Assembly (NCBI GenBank): GCA_015487095.1
Contig: WFQM01000254.1
Location: 1 to 33,101 of the forward strand
Reading direction: 5' to 3'
Length of the DNA stretch: 33,101 nt
Origin: Gammaproteobacteria bacterium
GTDB taxonomy: Bacteria; Pseudomonadota; Gammaproteobacteria; SZUA-152
In this document: positions 1 to 8,402 of the stretch, one piece after another
Layout of the letters: each line of letters begins with the position of its first letter
Numbering within the stretch: position 1 is the first letter of the stretch
Translations under genes and position numbers: made by a program
Notes under the pieces: model-generated
What the model was told of the DNA's origin: nothing
Seen by the model: the letters and a program-made list of their open reading frames with translations, nothing else
Databases searched by the model: none

Positions 1-98
1 ACCTTCATCGTATTGGTTTGCTTTTACAGCGTAAAGAGTTAGCTCGTCTGCGACGGGGCGAGCGACGACGACAGCAGAACCCACGTTTAGCCGCCTGA
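1..98 (+). CDS. C-terminal end of an unidentified protein (partial)
   Basis: Frame 3 is open from the window edge to a TGA at 96-98 and gives about 31 residues ending NPRLAA. The tail is very basic, with clustered arginines (LRRGERRRQQ). That fits the end of a nucleic-acid-binding or ribosome-associated protein, but no family can be named from so little. No recognisable terminator follows. The frame could also be a chance opening at the edge; its absence of stops over about 95 bases is weak evidence. Confidence 0.35.
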   Translation, partial: LHRIGLLLQRKELARLRRGERRRQQNPRLAA

Positions 99-503
99 CT
101 GTACCCGTTAACAGTATTTTTGAACGGAATGCCATACGGCAGGGTTAATGCTGGCCGAGATTTCGTAAAACCCGCACAATGTTGTCAGGTGGTACTGAAA
201 TACCCCTTAAAACACGCAACAATACCCATTTTATTAGTGAGTGAATTAGCCTCGCCCGAAATCGTCGCTTGTTTCACGGGTTTTCGGGCTGGCACTAAAT
301 ACATACACAGCACTAGAATTGGCTGCGTTATGAAATATCTTGTTTGCGTCAGATACACAGGCTTAGCGCGAGGCATATAGATGGGACAATTTTGGGACAC
401 TTACTGCAATATGACGCAGTATCAAACGTGATCGAGGAATATGGTATGTTATTGTTTTATATTGATTTAATAGATAAACAATTGTTTTTAAAGGCGAGTT
501 TAC
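99..503. other. Gap without a convincing gene, left of the tRNA fragment
   Basis: About 400 bases. Short frames here (for example 120-380) have no ribosome-binding site and no family resemblance. The right part is AT-rich and contains a perfect 12-base palindrome (AAACAATTGTTT, 476-487) just before the tRNA-like sequence. No 5' half of a tRNA-Arg (acceptor GCCCCGG plus D-arm) is visible. The stretch may be the edge of a decayed integrated element. Confidence 0.4.
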
Positions 504-552
504 CCGCCTCCTAAGCGATAGGTCGGACGTTCGAATCGTCTCCGGGGCACCA
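504..552 (+). tRNA. 3' half of tRNA-Arg(CCU), truncated; probable attachment-site remnant
   Basis: An anticodon loop CTCCTAA (anticodon CCT) is followed by the 3' anticodon stem GCGAT. The T-arm is complete: stem GGACG at 525-529, loop TTCGAAT at 530-536, stem CGTCT at 537-541. Then come the acceptor strand CCGGGGC (542-548), discriminator A and an encoded CCA (550-552). The 5' strand of the anticodon stem matches only at its inner three bases. No 5' acceptor GCCCCGG or D-arm lies upstream, so a functional tRNA cannot form. Identity starting at the anticodon stem and running to CCA is the usual footprint of integrases that use the anticodon region as att core. Confidence 0.75.
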
Positions 553-556
553 CATT

Positions 557-871
557 TCAGCGTTGTACTTTGGTCAGTTTGCAGGAAATCACATATTGAT
601 GTTCGTCGTTGATTTCGCTACGCATCACAATGCCTGTGGCAGATAACGCAGGTACGATTTTCTGGCTACCGGGTTTAATTTGCAACGAAACTTCAGTGCC
701 AACATTCAGCTGCTCATCACAAACCATACTAATGCCCGTTGCTGAAAAATCCACCAATTTGGCCACCTGCCAACGCTTGGCAGATGGCAATAAATACAAC
801 ACAGGACAGGTAACAGCAATGCGTGGAAACGCCCGCTGGTTTTGTTTGTTGTTATCGATAACGCTGGACAT
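557..871 (-). CDS. PilZ-domain protein (c-di-GMP binding)
   Basis: A 104-residue single-domain protein. It has the PilZ signature: an RxxxR motif (R13-A-F-P-R17) followed by D41-F-S-A-T-G46, fitting the D/NxSxxG motif, then alternating beta-strands. Such proteins bind cyclic di-GMP in the cytoplasm and pass the signal to partners in motility, pili or exopolysaccharide synthesis. The start has a GGAG-type ribosome site about eight bases upstream. The stop lies just beyond the tRNA CCA. No partner gene is adjacent, but a GGDEF protein end lies at the far right of the window. The family is clear; the target is unknown. Confidence 0.88.
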   Translation of the reverse strand: MSSVIDNNKQNQRAFPRIAVTCPVLYLLPSAKRWQVAKLVDFSATGISMVCDEQLNVGTEVSLQIKPGSQKIVPALSATGIVMRSEINDEHQYVISCKLTKVQR

Positions 872-1115
872 TCCTGCTCCGATTCAATTTACGCCATAAT
901 GCCCCATGCTCCGGTGGATTTGCGACTGCATAATGACGTGTAACTCTGCTAATAAACTGAAAACCCACGAAATTTATCGGCACACGCGAGCAAAAATTAA
1001 GCCTGTTCACCAACAGAGTCCGTGATATTCACTGGCCCTTGCGACTGAAAATTGAATGTATAATCCACTACGTTGACTTAATTGACTCTCACTTATTCAC
1101 CATTGGAAACACGCC

Positions 1116-1391
1116 ATGTCGCAAATCACCATCGAACACAATGTCTCACCCGCCAAGCTGGATGCTATGCACGTAGATAGCTGGGCGACATGGCACAAGG
1201 AAATTTCCGTTTTTGATTGGACATATGATTCCGATGAAATATGTTACATCCTGGAGGGGGAAGCCGTGATCACTCCTGATGAAGGCGAATCCATAAACAT
1301 ACAGCGCGGTGACTTGGTGCAATTTCCCGCAGGCATGTCCTGCACCTGGAAGATCATCGAGGACATGAAAAAACACTACATCTTTAAATAG
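1116..1391 (+). CDS. Small cupin-fold protein (cupin_3/DUF861 type)
   Basis: A 91-residue protein that is essentially one cupin barrel. The strands read E-I-C-Y-I-L-E-G-E-A (first cupin motif region) and G-D-L-V-Q-F-P-A-G-M (second). This layout is typical of the DUF861/EutQ-like cupin_3 family, which is common as a stand-alone protein of about 90-120 residues. The usual metal-binding histidines are mostly missing: the first motif carries D-E-I-C-Y where HxH would lie, so metal binding is doubtful. It converges tail to tail with the Sel1 gene, 15 bases apart. Substrate and role are unknown. Confidence 0.8.
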   Translation: MSQITIEHNVSPAKLDAMHVDSWATWHKEISVFDWTYDSDEICYILEGEAVITPDEGESINIQRGDLVQFPAGMSCTWKIIEDMKKHYIFK

Positions 1392-1406
1392 GACGTCAGC
1401 AATTTG

Positions 1407-1994
1407 TTATTTCACCGCACGATTCTGATCAACAAAAGCGGTCTGGGTTTTCACCAAACGCTTTACCATTTGGTCAAATGCCTTGCGGGCCGGGGCATAA
1501 TTCGCCGCCTTGGCCCGCCCCAGCCACTTCAGTGCCTGCGGCTCACTACGTTTGATCACTTTACCGGAAAAAAACAAACGCCCCAATTCGTACTGAGCCG
1601 GAGCATACCCCGCAAGCGCCGCTTTTCTGATCCAGGGCAATGCCTGTTTAGGGGATGCACCGGGCGGAAGATCGTTGCTGTATAGATAAAGGTGACCGGC
1701 CTTGTAGGCAGCTTTGCGATGCCCCTGTTCTGCCGCCAGTAAAAACCAGTACAATGCCTTCACAGCGTTTTTTGCTGTGCCACGACCACGCAAGTACATA
1801 TCGCCAACGGCATATTGGTCTTTTACCTGATGACCGGACCGCGCCTTCGCAAGACTTGTCTTAAAACGCGCCTCCCAGACATAATCTCCTTCAAAGGCCA
1901 TGACCTGCTGCATATTTAATGATAAAACCAGTGGCAACACGGGCAACAACAAAACACGCAGTATCAACCGGCAATTTTTGTGTATTTCGTCCAT
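1407..1994 (-). CDS. Secreted Sel1-repeat (TPR-like) protein
   Basis: After a hydrophobic signal segment (about residues 10-33, ending VMA before FEGDY) the protein has three Sel1-like repeats. These are recognised by A-x-x-x-G-x-x-Y/L-x-G-x-G and A-L-Y-W-F/A-L-K-W-L-x-x-A-A-x-x-G patterns. Sel1 repeats form alpha-solenoid surfaces for protein contacts, and the signal peptide implies a periplasmic location. I prefer the ATG at 1994 (MDEI...) because a G-rich Shine-Dalgarno-like run lies directly before it. The frame stays open to 2030, where an ATG has no ribosome site. The partner is unknown. Confidence 0.8.
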   Translation of the reverse strand: MDEIHKNCRLILRVLLLPVLPLVLSLNMQQVMAFEGDYVWEARFKTSLAKARSGHQVKDQYAVGDMYLRGRGTAKNAVKALYWFLLAAEQGHRKAAYKAGHLYLYSNDLPPGASPKQALPWIRKAALAGYAPAQYELGRLFFSGKVIKRSEPQALKWLGRAKAANYAPARKAFDQMVKRLVKTQTAFVDQNRAVK

Positions 1995-2212
1995 TGGCCC
2001 CCCAGCCATTAGTACCTGTCGTGTCCGCATTTTTTATAATCTGATGCGCTCAACCTGATACTATCCACCCAGCACAATCGCTATACTTAACCATAGCAAA
2101 TTACCCGGTCTTTTGTAGAAACTATAGACTGAGTAATAAGCTATTCATGGTTATTTTGCAAAAAGACATATCAACAACCCGGTTTCAATCGAAAATACCC
2201 TAAAAAACCAAC

Positions 2213-2440
2213 ATGATTATCCCCCATCAGGAATTATCGCCGGATGCCTTACAAGCCCTGGTGGAAGAATTTGTCACCCGCAGTGGCACCGACTACGGCA
2301 GTAACGAAACCTCGCTGACAGAAAAAGTGCAACAGGTGCTACAGCAACTGGAAAAAGGCGAAGCAGTCATTGTTTATGATACGACGATGGAAACCTGCAA
2401 TATCACCACTACCGCCCAGGCACAGGCCCATAGCGATTGA
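2213..2440 (+). CDS. yheU: YheU/UPF0270 family protein
   Basis: A 75-residue protein matching the YheU pattern: MIIPHQELSPDAL at the N-terminus, then FVTRSGTDYG, then KVQQVLQQLEKGEAVIVYD and a closing C-N-I. UPF0270 proteins are small (70-80 residues), conserved in gammaproteobacteria and of unknown function. It is followed 25 bases later by the S24-like gene on the same strand, probably one transcript. The assignment rests on remembered family pattern and length. Confidence 0.9.
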   Translation: MIIPHQELSPDALQALVEEFVTRSGTDYGSNETSLTEKVQQVLQQLEKGEAVIVYDTTMETCNITTTAQAQAHSD

Positions 2441-2465
2441 GATTTAGGCATTAGGGGGAAAACAA

Positions 2466-2816
2466 ATGTCACACACAGGTTGTAGTTCCGAAGGTATGGA
2501 AGCCTTTGTTTTACGGGTCATTGGTGACAGTATGTCGCCTGCTTTCGAGGATGGTCACATCATCGTAGTAGACCCGGGCTACCCGCTGGTCAGCAACAGC
2601 TACGTGGTACTGGTCAACAAATCAGAAGTGCTGTTTGGTTTATACATGCGCGATGAAAACGGCGGTCGGCTGGAATATCTGAAACCCGGTAAAACACCGG
2701 TAATGCTGGAAGATGATTTTCATGTGAAGGGGGTGGTTACCCAACGTAACGGGCGTCGGCGCAAGGACACCGTGTATTTTGAATATCCACTGACATCTGC
2801 CGAAACACCACTCTAA
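2466..2816 (+). CDS. S24 (LexA/UmuD-like) fold protein, probably not a protease
   Basis: A 116-residue protein without a DNA-binding domain. The S24 signature is clear: V-I-G-D-S-M with the nucleophile Ser22, then D-G-H-I-I-V-V-D. In LexA/UmuD the general-base lysine lies in E-V/F-T-V-K. The aligned segment here is S-E-V-L-F-G, placing Gly58 at the lysine position. Self-cleavage is therefore doubtful unless another lysine substitutes. An AGGGGG ribosome site lies eight bases before the ATG. It is likely co-transcribed with yheU. It could be a structural or signalling relative of UmuD; no error-prone polymerase gene is nearby. Confidence 0.82.
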   Translation: MSHTGCSSEGMEAFVLRVIGDSMSPAFEDGHIIVVDPGYPLVSNSYVVLVNKSEVLFGLYMRDENGGRLEYLKPGKTPVMLEDDFHVKGVVTQRNGRRRKDTVYFEYPLTSAETPL

Positions 2817-2871
2817 CAAAAAAGATTAACTATTATCCCTATCTATCTGTTTTTATTTAACTAAGCTGAAC

Positions 2872-3081
2872 TCAGACACGTTCATCAACATAGCGCCCCA
2901 CGGCGGAAGACTCATCGCGTGAACCTCCTGAAGTGCCGCTGCCCCCTGTATCAGCTTGTGGGTTATTTTGCGCTGACTCGCCCTGTGCAGCCTCAGGCAC
3001 CGCTGTTTGCAGTTGAGCATCACGAGGAGGCTCAGCTTTCACTTCGGGTACCACCGGAATTGGAATATTATTAATTTCCAT
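2872..3081 (-). CDS. Small Pro/Gln/Ser/Gly-rich hypothetical protein
   Basis: A 69-residue low-complexity protein: an N-terminal MEINNIPIPVVPEV, an Ala/Gln/Ser/Gly-rich disordered middle, and a short ordered tail VGRYVDERV. There is no signal peptide or membrane helix. A good ribosome site (AGGAG nine bases before ATG) supports translation. Short proteins with disordered middles and V-G-x-x-V/I-D-x-R-V tails occur in marine and soil gammaproteobacteria, but I know of no function. It stands alone on this strand between plus-strand genes. Confidence 0.55.
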   Translation of the reverse strand: MEINNIPIPVVPEVKAEPPRDAQLQTAVPEAAQGESAQNNPQADTGGSGTSGGSRDESSAVGRYVDERV

Positions 3082-3364
3082 GCCCTGCTTCTCCTTTCAC
3101 TCACTAAGTGACACTTGAGAAATATATTTTAACTTATTGATTCAATAATAAATAACCCTATAAAAAAACACCGTATCAACCTCGTTATCGTCCATCATCC
3201 ACCTGGCTTGAATGGTTGTTGTATGTTTTTCGCACAACAGATGAATCGCTGAATTTTCCCTGATCAGCCCGTTTATTGCTCCGCATTGCGCAAGCAAGCC
3301 GGACAGGTATACTGTGTCCCGCAATGCGATACCAAACCCCACAGATCACAGACACCATTAAGCA

Positions 3365-4282
3365 ATGAATCCGGTTCCACTGTTAATTGTGATGGGCACG
3401 ATCCTGACTCTGCTGGCTGTGCAGCGCTGGCTGATCCACATAGGGTCACCGCGAAACAAAAACCTGCACAAAGAAAACATTCCTTCGAAATCGAAGAAAA
3501 CATCAGCGCAACCCCCAACAATCACGCAATCGGATCAAAAATCACCCCGTCAACATGGCCGCAAATTAACCGAGGGACTGTTCGTTACCGGACTGGATGA
3601 GCGAGGCATTGATAGCCTGAAAGTAGTGATCGACAAAAAAGAGACTGATGCTATCAGCACCTTTCTAGCCTTTAACCGCCCAGGTTTTATGGAAATTGAT
3701 ACCTATTTGGCGCAGCAGCGCCGGCAGAGAGAAAACGAAGCACCTCCTTCATCTACACAAGCGCTGCCCATAAAGCTGCTGGAGCCGCTCACCAAAACCG
3801 AGCGTAAACTGCTGATAGAATTCAATCCAAAATCGACACGACTGATTTCCCGGGATTTGATGTCCCGCTTTGGCGGCCACGAATTCGGCATTTATTTCGG
3901 CCACTACGCGGCTCGCCCGCAATCAGTAACTCTGCACATTCCACCATTTGATCCAGGTCGCAAAATTCTGGAAGATCTGGCGAAGTCCCGCATTGCCCGC
4001 AAAGGCCGACACATTCCATTAAGCGCACGACTGACGGTATTAAAAATGAGCCAGCTGCGACAAATGGCCAAAGACCTCAATCTGGATAAAAAATTCACCC
4101 GCAAACAGGCTGCGGCAGAAACCCTGGCTACCGTACCCGGTGCCGCTGTACTACTCTCAATGCAATACGTGATCGACGATTTATTCATGCTCATGCCCAT
4201 TAAGGAAGACGTTGTCCTCGTCAAACATGAATGGTCGTATCTCCAGGCCTACGCGAAAATGCTCAGCGGTCTAAAGCTGTGA
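3365..4282 (+). CDS. Unknown protein with N-terminal membrane anchor
   Basis: 305 residues. Residues about 4-22 (VPLLIVMGTILTLLAVQRWL) form one hydrophobic helix. A basic, Ser/Lys/Gln-rich linker follows to about residue 65, and the rest looks like a folded cytoplasmic or periplasmic domain. No catalytic motif stands out. The region G-R-K-L-T-E-G-L-F-V-T-G-L-D-E-R-G-I recalls bitopic division/envelope proteins of the ZipA type (anchor, linker, C-terminal domain), but the match is too loose to name. The ribosome site is weak. It lies 100 bases before the M16C protease on the same strand and may share its transcript. Confidence 0.6.
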   Translation: MNPVPLLIVMGTILTLLAVQRWLIHIGSPRNKNLHKENIPSKSKKTSAQPPTITQSDQKSPRQHGRKLTEGLFVTGLDERGIDSLKVVIDKKETDAISTFLAFNRPGFMEIDTYLAQQRRQRENEAPPSSTQALPIKLLEPLTKTERKLLIEFNPKSTRLISRDLMSRFGGHEFGIYFGHYAARPQSVTLHIPPFDPGRKILEDLAKSRIARKGRHIPLSARLTVLKMSQLRQMAKDLNLDKKFTRKQAAAETLATVPGAAVLLSMQYVIDDLFMLMPIKEDVVLVKHEWSYLQAYAKMLSGLKL

Positions 4283-4382
4283 CATAATCAAATTATCGAT
4301 TCAATATCAATCCATCATTGTTCTTTAACTATTCACGCGGCATCAACAAACTGACGCACGCCGCTAACCACGAGACCTTTTA

Positions 4383-7325
4383 ATGAGCGCACCCGCAAGC
4401 ACTACGCAGGAAACCCCAGTCCACACTGGCTTTCGCCATCTTCGTCGAGAATTCGTCGAGTCACTGAATCTGAGCATTGATGAATTTGAACACATCAATA
4501 CCGGTGCAAAACATTTTCACCTTGCGGCAGACAACAGTGAAAATGTTTTTCTGGTCGGCCTGCGCACCGTACCGACCGACTCAAGCGGCGTTGCGCATAT
4601 TCTCGAACACACGGCTCTTTGCGGCAGTCAGCGTTATCCCGTACGCGACCCGTTTTTTATGATGATCCGGCGTTCGCTCAACACCTTTATGAATGCCTTC
4701 ACCAGCAGTGACTGGACGGCTTATCCCTTTGCCAGCCAAAACCGCAAGGATTTTTTTAATCTGCTCGATGTTTATCTGGATGCCGTGTTTTTTTCCAACC
4801 TGGACGAGCTGGATTTTGCTCAGGAAGGTCACCGCATTGAATTTGCAACGCAGGACGATCCCAACAGTGAACTAACATTTAAAGGTGTGGTTTTCAATGA
4901 AATGAAAGGTGCCATGAGTTCACCCGTCAGCACTCTGTGGCAGGCGCTGACAAAATACACGTTCCCTACCAATACTTATCATTTTAACAGCGGGGGCGAA
5001 CCCGCTGACATCCCCGATTTAAGCTATGCCGAACTCAAGGCTTTTTATAAAAAACACTACCATCCCTCCAATGCCATTTTTATGACTTATGGCGACATTC
5101 CCGCAGTGGAATTGCAACAACAATTTGAAGAACGGGTACTGAATCAATTTCAACGTTCAGATGAACATATTTTTGTGCCCGATGAAAAACGTTTTGTGGC
5201 ACCCGTTAACGTGGAAGAGTTTTATGCGCTGGATGAATCCGAACAGGATGGTGAAAAAACGCATATTGTGGTGAACTGGTTATTAGGTGCTTCCACCGAT
5301 TTGCGCACAGCGCTCACCGCAGAATTATTGGAAGGAGTCCTGCTGGAAGACAGCGCATCCCCTCTGCAACATGCTTTGGAAACCACAGACCTCGGCACCG
5401 CTCCCTCTCCTCTTTGCGGCCTGGATAATTCCAATAAGGAAATGACCTTTATTTGCGGTGTAGAGGGTAGCAATACGGACAACATGCAAGCCGTTGAGGA
5501 CTTGATCATTTCAACGCTGGAAAAGGTTGTCAGTAACGGTATTCCGCAACAACGTGTTGAAGCCGTGCTACACCAGCTGGAGTTGCAACAGCGTGAAATT
5601 ACCGGTGATTCCTATCCTTACGGGCTACAACTGATTCTGGATGCCCTGCCTACTGCCATACACTATGGCGACACCCTGAAAGCCTTCAACCTGGAGCCTG
5701 CCCTCAAACAATTGCGTTCAGACATTGAAGACCCGGCATTTATCACCCGTCTGATTCAGGAACAACTGTTGGATAACCCACATCGTGTCCGTCTGACATT
5801 AAAGCCTGACGCACAATTGGATACCCGCCGCGATGCCGCAGAGACAGCCCGTTTGGCAAAAATCAAGGCAAGTCTCAGCGAAGAAGAAAAACAGGATGTT
5901 GTGCAACTCGCCGAGAAACTTGAAAAACGCCAAAACCAACAGGATGATGAAAGTATCCTGCCCAAAGTAGGATTGGAAGATGTACCGCATCAGCTCAATA
6001 TCGCCACTGGTAAAAAAACCACGATACAGGGACGGCCAACCCACAGCTTTGCACAAGGCACCAATGGCCTTGTTTATCAGCAGTTAATTGTTGACCTGCC
6101 AAAAATGGATGATGAGCTGCTGGCCATCCTGCCTTACTACACCAATTGTCTGACAGAGCTCGGTTGTGATAACCGCGACTATCTCACCATGCAGGCATTA
6201 CAAAGCAGTGTGAGTGGCGGCATTGGTGCTTACACCGCATTACGCGGTGCTATCGATAACGAGCAGAACAGCAATGGCCATTTCATTTTATCCGGCAAAG
6301 CACTTGCACGAAATCACTCCGCATTCAGTGAACTCATGCGTGATATTTTCCATCACACACGTTTTGATGAACACGAACGCATTCGTGAACTCATGGCGCA
6401 GTTACGCGCCAGTCGCGAACAAGGTATTACCGGCCGTGGTCATGTGCTGGCGATGCAGGCTGCCGGTTCAGGAATGAGTCCGGCTGCGGCACTGAAATAT
6501 CGTTTGTCCGGTTTACTGGGTATCACCAATATTAAACAACTGGACGACAGTCTTGATGACAAAGCCGCACTGTCTCAATTGACTGAAAAAATGGCGGCAT
6601 TGCATAACATATTGCAAAGCAGTCCCAGCCAGTTTTTATTAATCGGTGAAGATGAAAACCTGAATGCCTTGCAACAAGACTGCGACGCACTTTGGAACAC
6701 TGGCAAACAAGAAAAAACCGCGCCTTTTACCTTATCGAACAAACGTGAAACGGTAAAAGAGCTATGGACCACCAGTACATCGGTGAATTTTTGCGCCAAA
6801 GCCTACCCAACAGTGCCGGTTGCTCATCCCGATGCGGCCGCTCTGGCCGTACTCGGCGGATTTTTACGCAACGGGTTTCTGCACCGTGTCATTCGTGAGC
6901 AAGGAGGGGCTTATGGCGGTGGTGCCAGCCATGATTCCGACAGTGCCAGTTTCCGTTTCTATTCCTACCGTGACCCACGGCTGGTAGAAACATTGAATGA
7001 CTTTGATCATGCCATTGACTGGCTGCTGACGGAAAAACACGAATGGCGTCAGGTGGAAGAAGCCATTCTTGGCGTTATTAGCAGCCTGGACAAACCCTCT
7101 TCCCCGGCTGGCGAAGCCAAAGACGCCTTTCACAGTGCGCTTTATGGTCGCACACCGGAACAGCGTCACCAGCACCGCCAGCGTATTCTGGCCGTAACGC
7201 TGGAAGACTTGCAACGGGTGGGAGAAACTTATTTAAAACCGGAACGGGCCAGCACAGCGGTCATCAGCAATCCACAGTCGGGTGAAATAGCCGATGAACT
7301 GGGTTTGGCTTTGCATCAGGTGTGA
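4383..7325 (+). CDS. M16C metalloprotease, PreP/presequence-protease-like
   Basis: 980 residues, the usual size for the M16C (PreP/Cym1/falcilysin) group. The inverted zinc motif H72-I-L-E-H76 carries the catalytic Glu75 and two zinc histidines. The further ligand is the Glu of F-N-E-M-K-G-A about 100 residues downstream. The surrounding text (HTALCGSQRYPVRDPF, SLNTFMNAFTSSDWTAYPF) is the hallmark of the family. The C-terminal half carries the non-catalytic domains with the R-E-Q-G-G-A-Y-G-G-G motif of the substrate chamber. M16C enzymes degrade short unfolded peptides. No signal peptide is evident, so it is probably cytoplasmic. It converges with the Wzz gene. Confidence 0.93.
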   Translation: MSAPASTTQETPVHTGFRHLRREFVESLNLSIDEFEHINTGAKHFHLAADNSENVFLVGLRTVPTDSSGVAHILEHTALCGSQRYPVRDPFFMMIRRSLNTFMNAFTSSDWTAYPFASQNRKDFFNLLDVYLDAVFFSNLDELDFAQEGHRIEFATQDDPNSELTFKGVVFNEMKGAMSSPVSTLWQALTKYTFPTNTYHFNSGGEPADIPDLSYAELKAFYKKHYHPSNAIFMTYGDIPAVELQQQFEERVLNQFQRSDEHIFVPDEKRFVAPVNVEEFYALDESEQDGEKTHIVVNWLLGASTDLRTALTAELLEGVLLEDSASPLQHALETTDLGTAPSPLCGLDNSNKEMTFICGVEGSNTDNMQAVEDLIISTLEKVVSNGIPQQRVEAVLHQLELQQREITGDSYPYGLQLILDALPTAIHYGDTLKAFNLEPALKQLRSDIEDPAFITRLIQEQLLDNPHRVRLTLKPDAQLDTRRDAAETARLAKIKASLSEEEKQDVVQLAEKLEKRQNQQDDESILPKVGLEDVPHQLNIATGKKTTIQGRPTHSFAQGTNGLVYQQLIVDLPKMDDELLAILPYYTNCLTELGCDNRDYLTMQALQSSVSGGIGAYTALRGAIDNEQNSNGHFILSGKALARNHSAFSELMRDIFHHTRFDEHERIRELMAQLRASREQGITGRGHVLAMQAAGSGMSPAAALKYRLSGLLGITNIKQLDDSLDDKAALSQLTEKMAALHNILQSSPSQFLLIGEDENLNALQQDCDALWNTGKQEKTAPFTLSNKRETVKELWTTSTSVNFCAKAYPTVPVAHPDAAALAVLGGFLRNGFLHRVIREQGGAYGGGASHDSDSASFRFYSYRDPRLVETLNDFDHAIDWLLTEKHEWRQVEEAILGVISSLDKPSSPAGEAKDAFHSALYGRTPEQRHQHRQRILAVTLEDLQRVGETYLKPERASTAVISNPQSGEIADELGLALHQV

Positions 7326-7366
7326 TGAAACGTCAACAAACCCTGGAGACGCTTTCTGGCAAAGCC

Positions 7367-8362
7367 TTATGTTGCATCACTTTGTGCAAGCTGTTGCCTG
7401 AAAGTCTTCAGGCCATGCAATAAAAAAATAATGAAAACACCCGCCATGACACTGAGCACTGCTCCCAATACCAAAATCAGGCTGCGCTGTGGTCGCACCC
7501 TTTTTTCTGGTGCCAGCGCCGGGTCTATTACTTGCATCACATATTCTTTTTTCACGTTAGCCAACATGATCACCCGGGTTTGCGATTCAATGAGTCGGTA
7601 GATGGCTTGCTGCATATCCACCACGCTGGTCTTCGACAGTTGCTGGTTAAGGTAGTCGATACTCTGTTGCGCTTCTTTAATAGCGGCCTGCCGCTGATGT
7701 TCGTTGAGACGCGCCACCAGCGTATTGGCCCAATGAGCGGCCAATACCGGGTCACGCCACTCAACACCCAGAGTCATTAGCCCCGTTTTGTTATCCTTGC
7801 GGATATCCAGCACATCTTCCGAGAAGGTTTCATACACATCCAGTGTACTCGGTGTTTCACTGCTTAACCCCTGTGCAAACAATGGAACGATTTTTTCCTG
7901 CTGCAGAAATGGCACCAGAAAAACACGCGACGTTAACGTTGCCAATACCCTGTCCACGCCATTACCACCGCCACCCAGGTTGACTCCTGCTAACGAGGCC
8001 AGACCACCAAATTGTCCAGCCAGTGATGACAGTCCCCCGCTTTCTTCCTCTGCGGACGGAGCCATCACCAATTCGGCACGATAAATCGGTGTTGATAAAA
8101 AGGCGAAGCCTGCGGCCAGTAACATGCCCAACAAAAAGACGCTCAATAATACGCGCTTGTACTGGGCCAGCACTCGCCATAAAGCCAGCAAGTCAATGCT
8201 GTCATCTTCTGCATAAGGTCCGACATAGTCTGACCCATAACCGGGGACGGCAACATAACGCACCGACAGCTGGTCTCCTTCTTGCCCCTCTGGCAGTTCC
8301 GGGGTGGCCGGATGCTCCTTCCTGGAACTCAGTTTGTGAATTTTTAAGTCGGGTTTGTCCAT
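7367..8362 (-). CDS. Wzz-type polysaccharide co-polymerase (chain-length determinant)
   Basis: 331 residues with the standard PCP topology. A cytoplasmic N-terminus is followed by a membrane helix (about 70-90), a periplasmic domain opening with T-P-I-Y-R-A-E-L, then a second helix near the C-terminus (about 294-316) preceded by the Pro-rich segment APEKRVRPQR. A Gly/Leu-rich insert (SLAGQFGGLASLAGV) after the first strand is common in Wzz proteins of exopolysaccharide loci. No Walker motif or tyrosine cluster follows, so this is not a Wzc-type kinase fusion. It is last in the export operon, 40 bases after the SLBB gene. It should set polymer length together with that outer-membrane exporter. 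Confidence 0.9.
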   Translation of the reverse strand: MDKPDLKIHKLSSRKEHPATPELPEGQEGDQLSVRYVAVPGYGSDYVGPYAEDDSIDLLALWRVLAQYKRVLLSVFLLGMLLAAGFAFLSTPIYRAELVMAPSAEEESGGLSSLAGQFGGLASLAGVNLGGGGNGVDRVLATLTSRVFLVPFLQQEKIVPLFAQGLSSETPSTLDVYETFSEDVLDIRKDNKTGLMTLGVEWRDPVLAAHWANTLVARLNEHQRQAAIKEAQQSIDYLNQQLSKTSVVDMQQAIYRLIESQTRVIMLANVKKEYVMQVIDPALAPEKRVRPQRSLILVLGAVLSVMAGVFIIFLLHGLKTFRQQLAQSDAT

Positions 8363-8402
8363 TGATTAATCACTCTACGTCAATTCTTCTGGAGTGGGGC
8401 AC

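Noticed and set aside
120-380. 86-residue plus-strand frame beside the tRNA fragment
   Set aside because: No ribosome-binding site, no domain pattern, and an overlapping frame on the other strand of similar length.
99-552. Group I intron inside tRNA-Arg(CCU), a known situation in some bacteria
   Set aside because: A 5' exon with acceptor GCCCCGG and D-arm is not found upstream, so the tRNA is truncated rather than interrupted.
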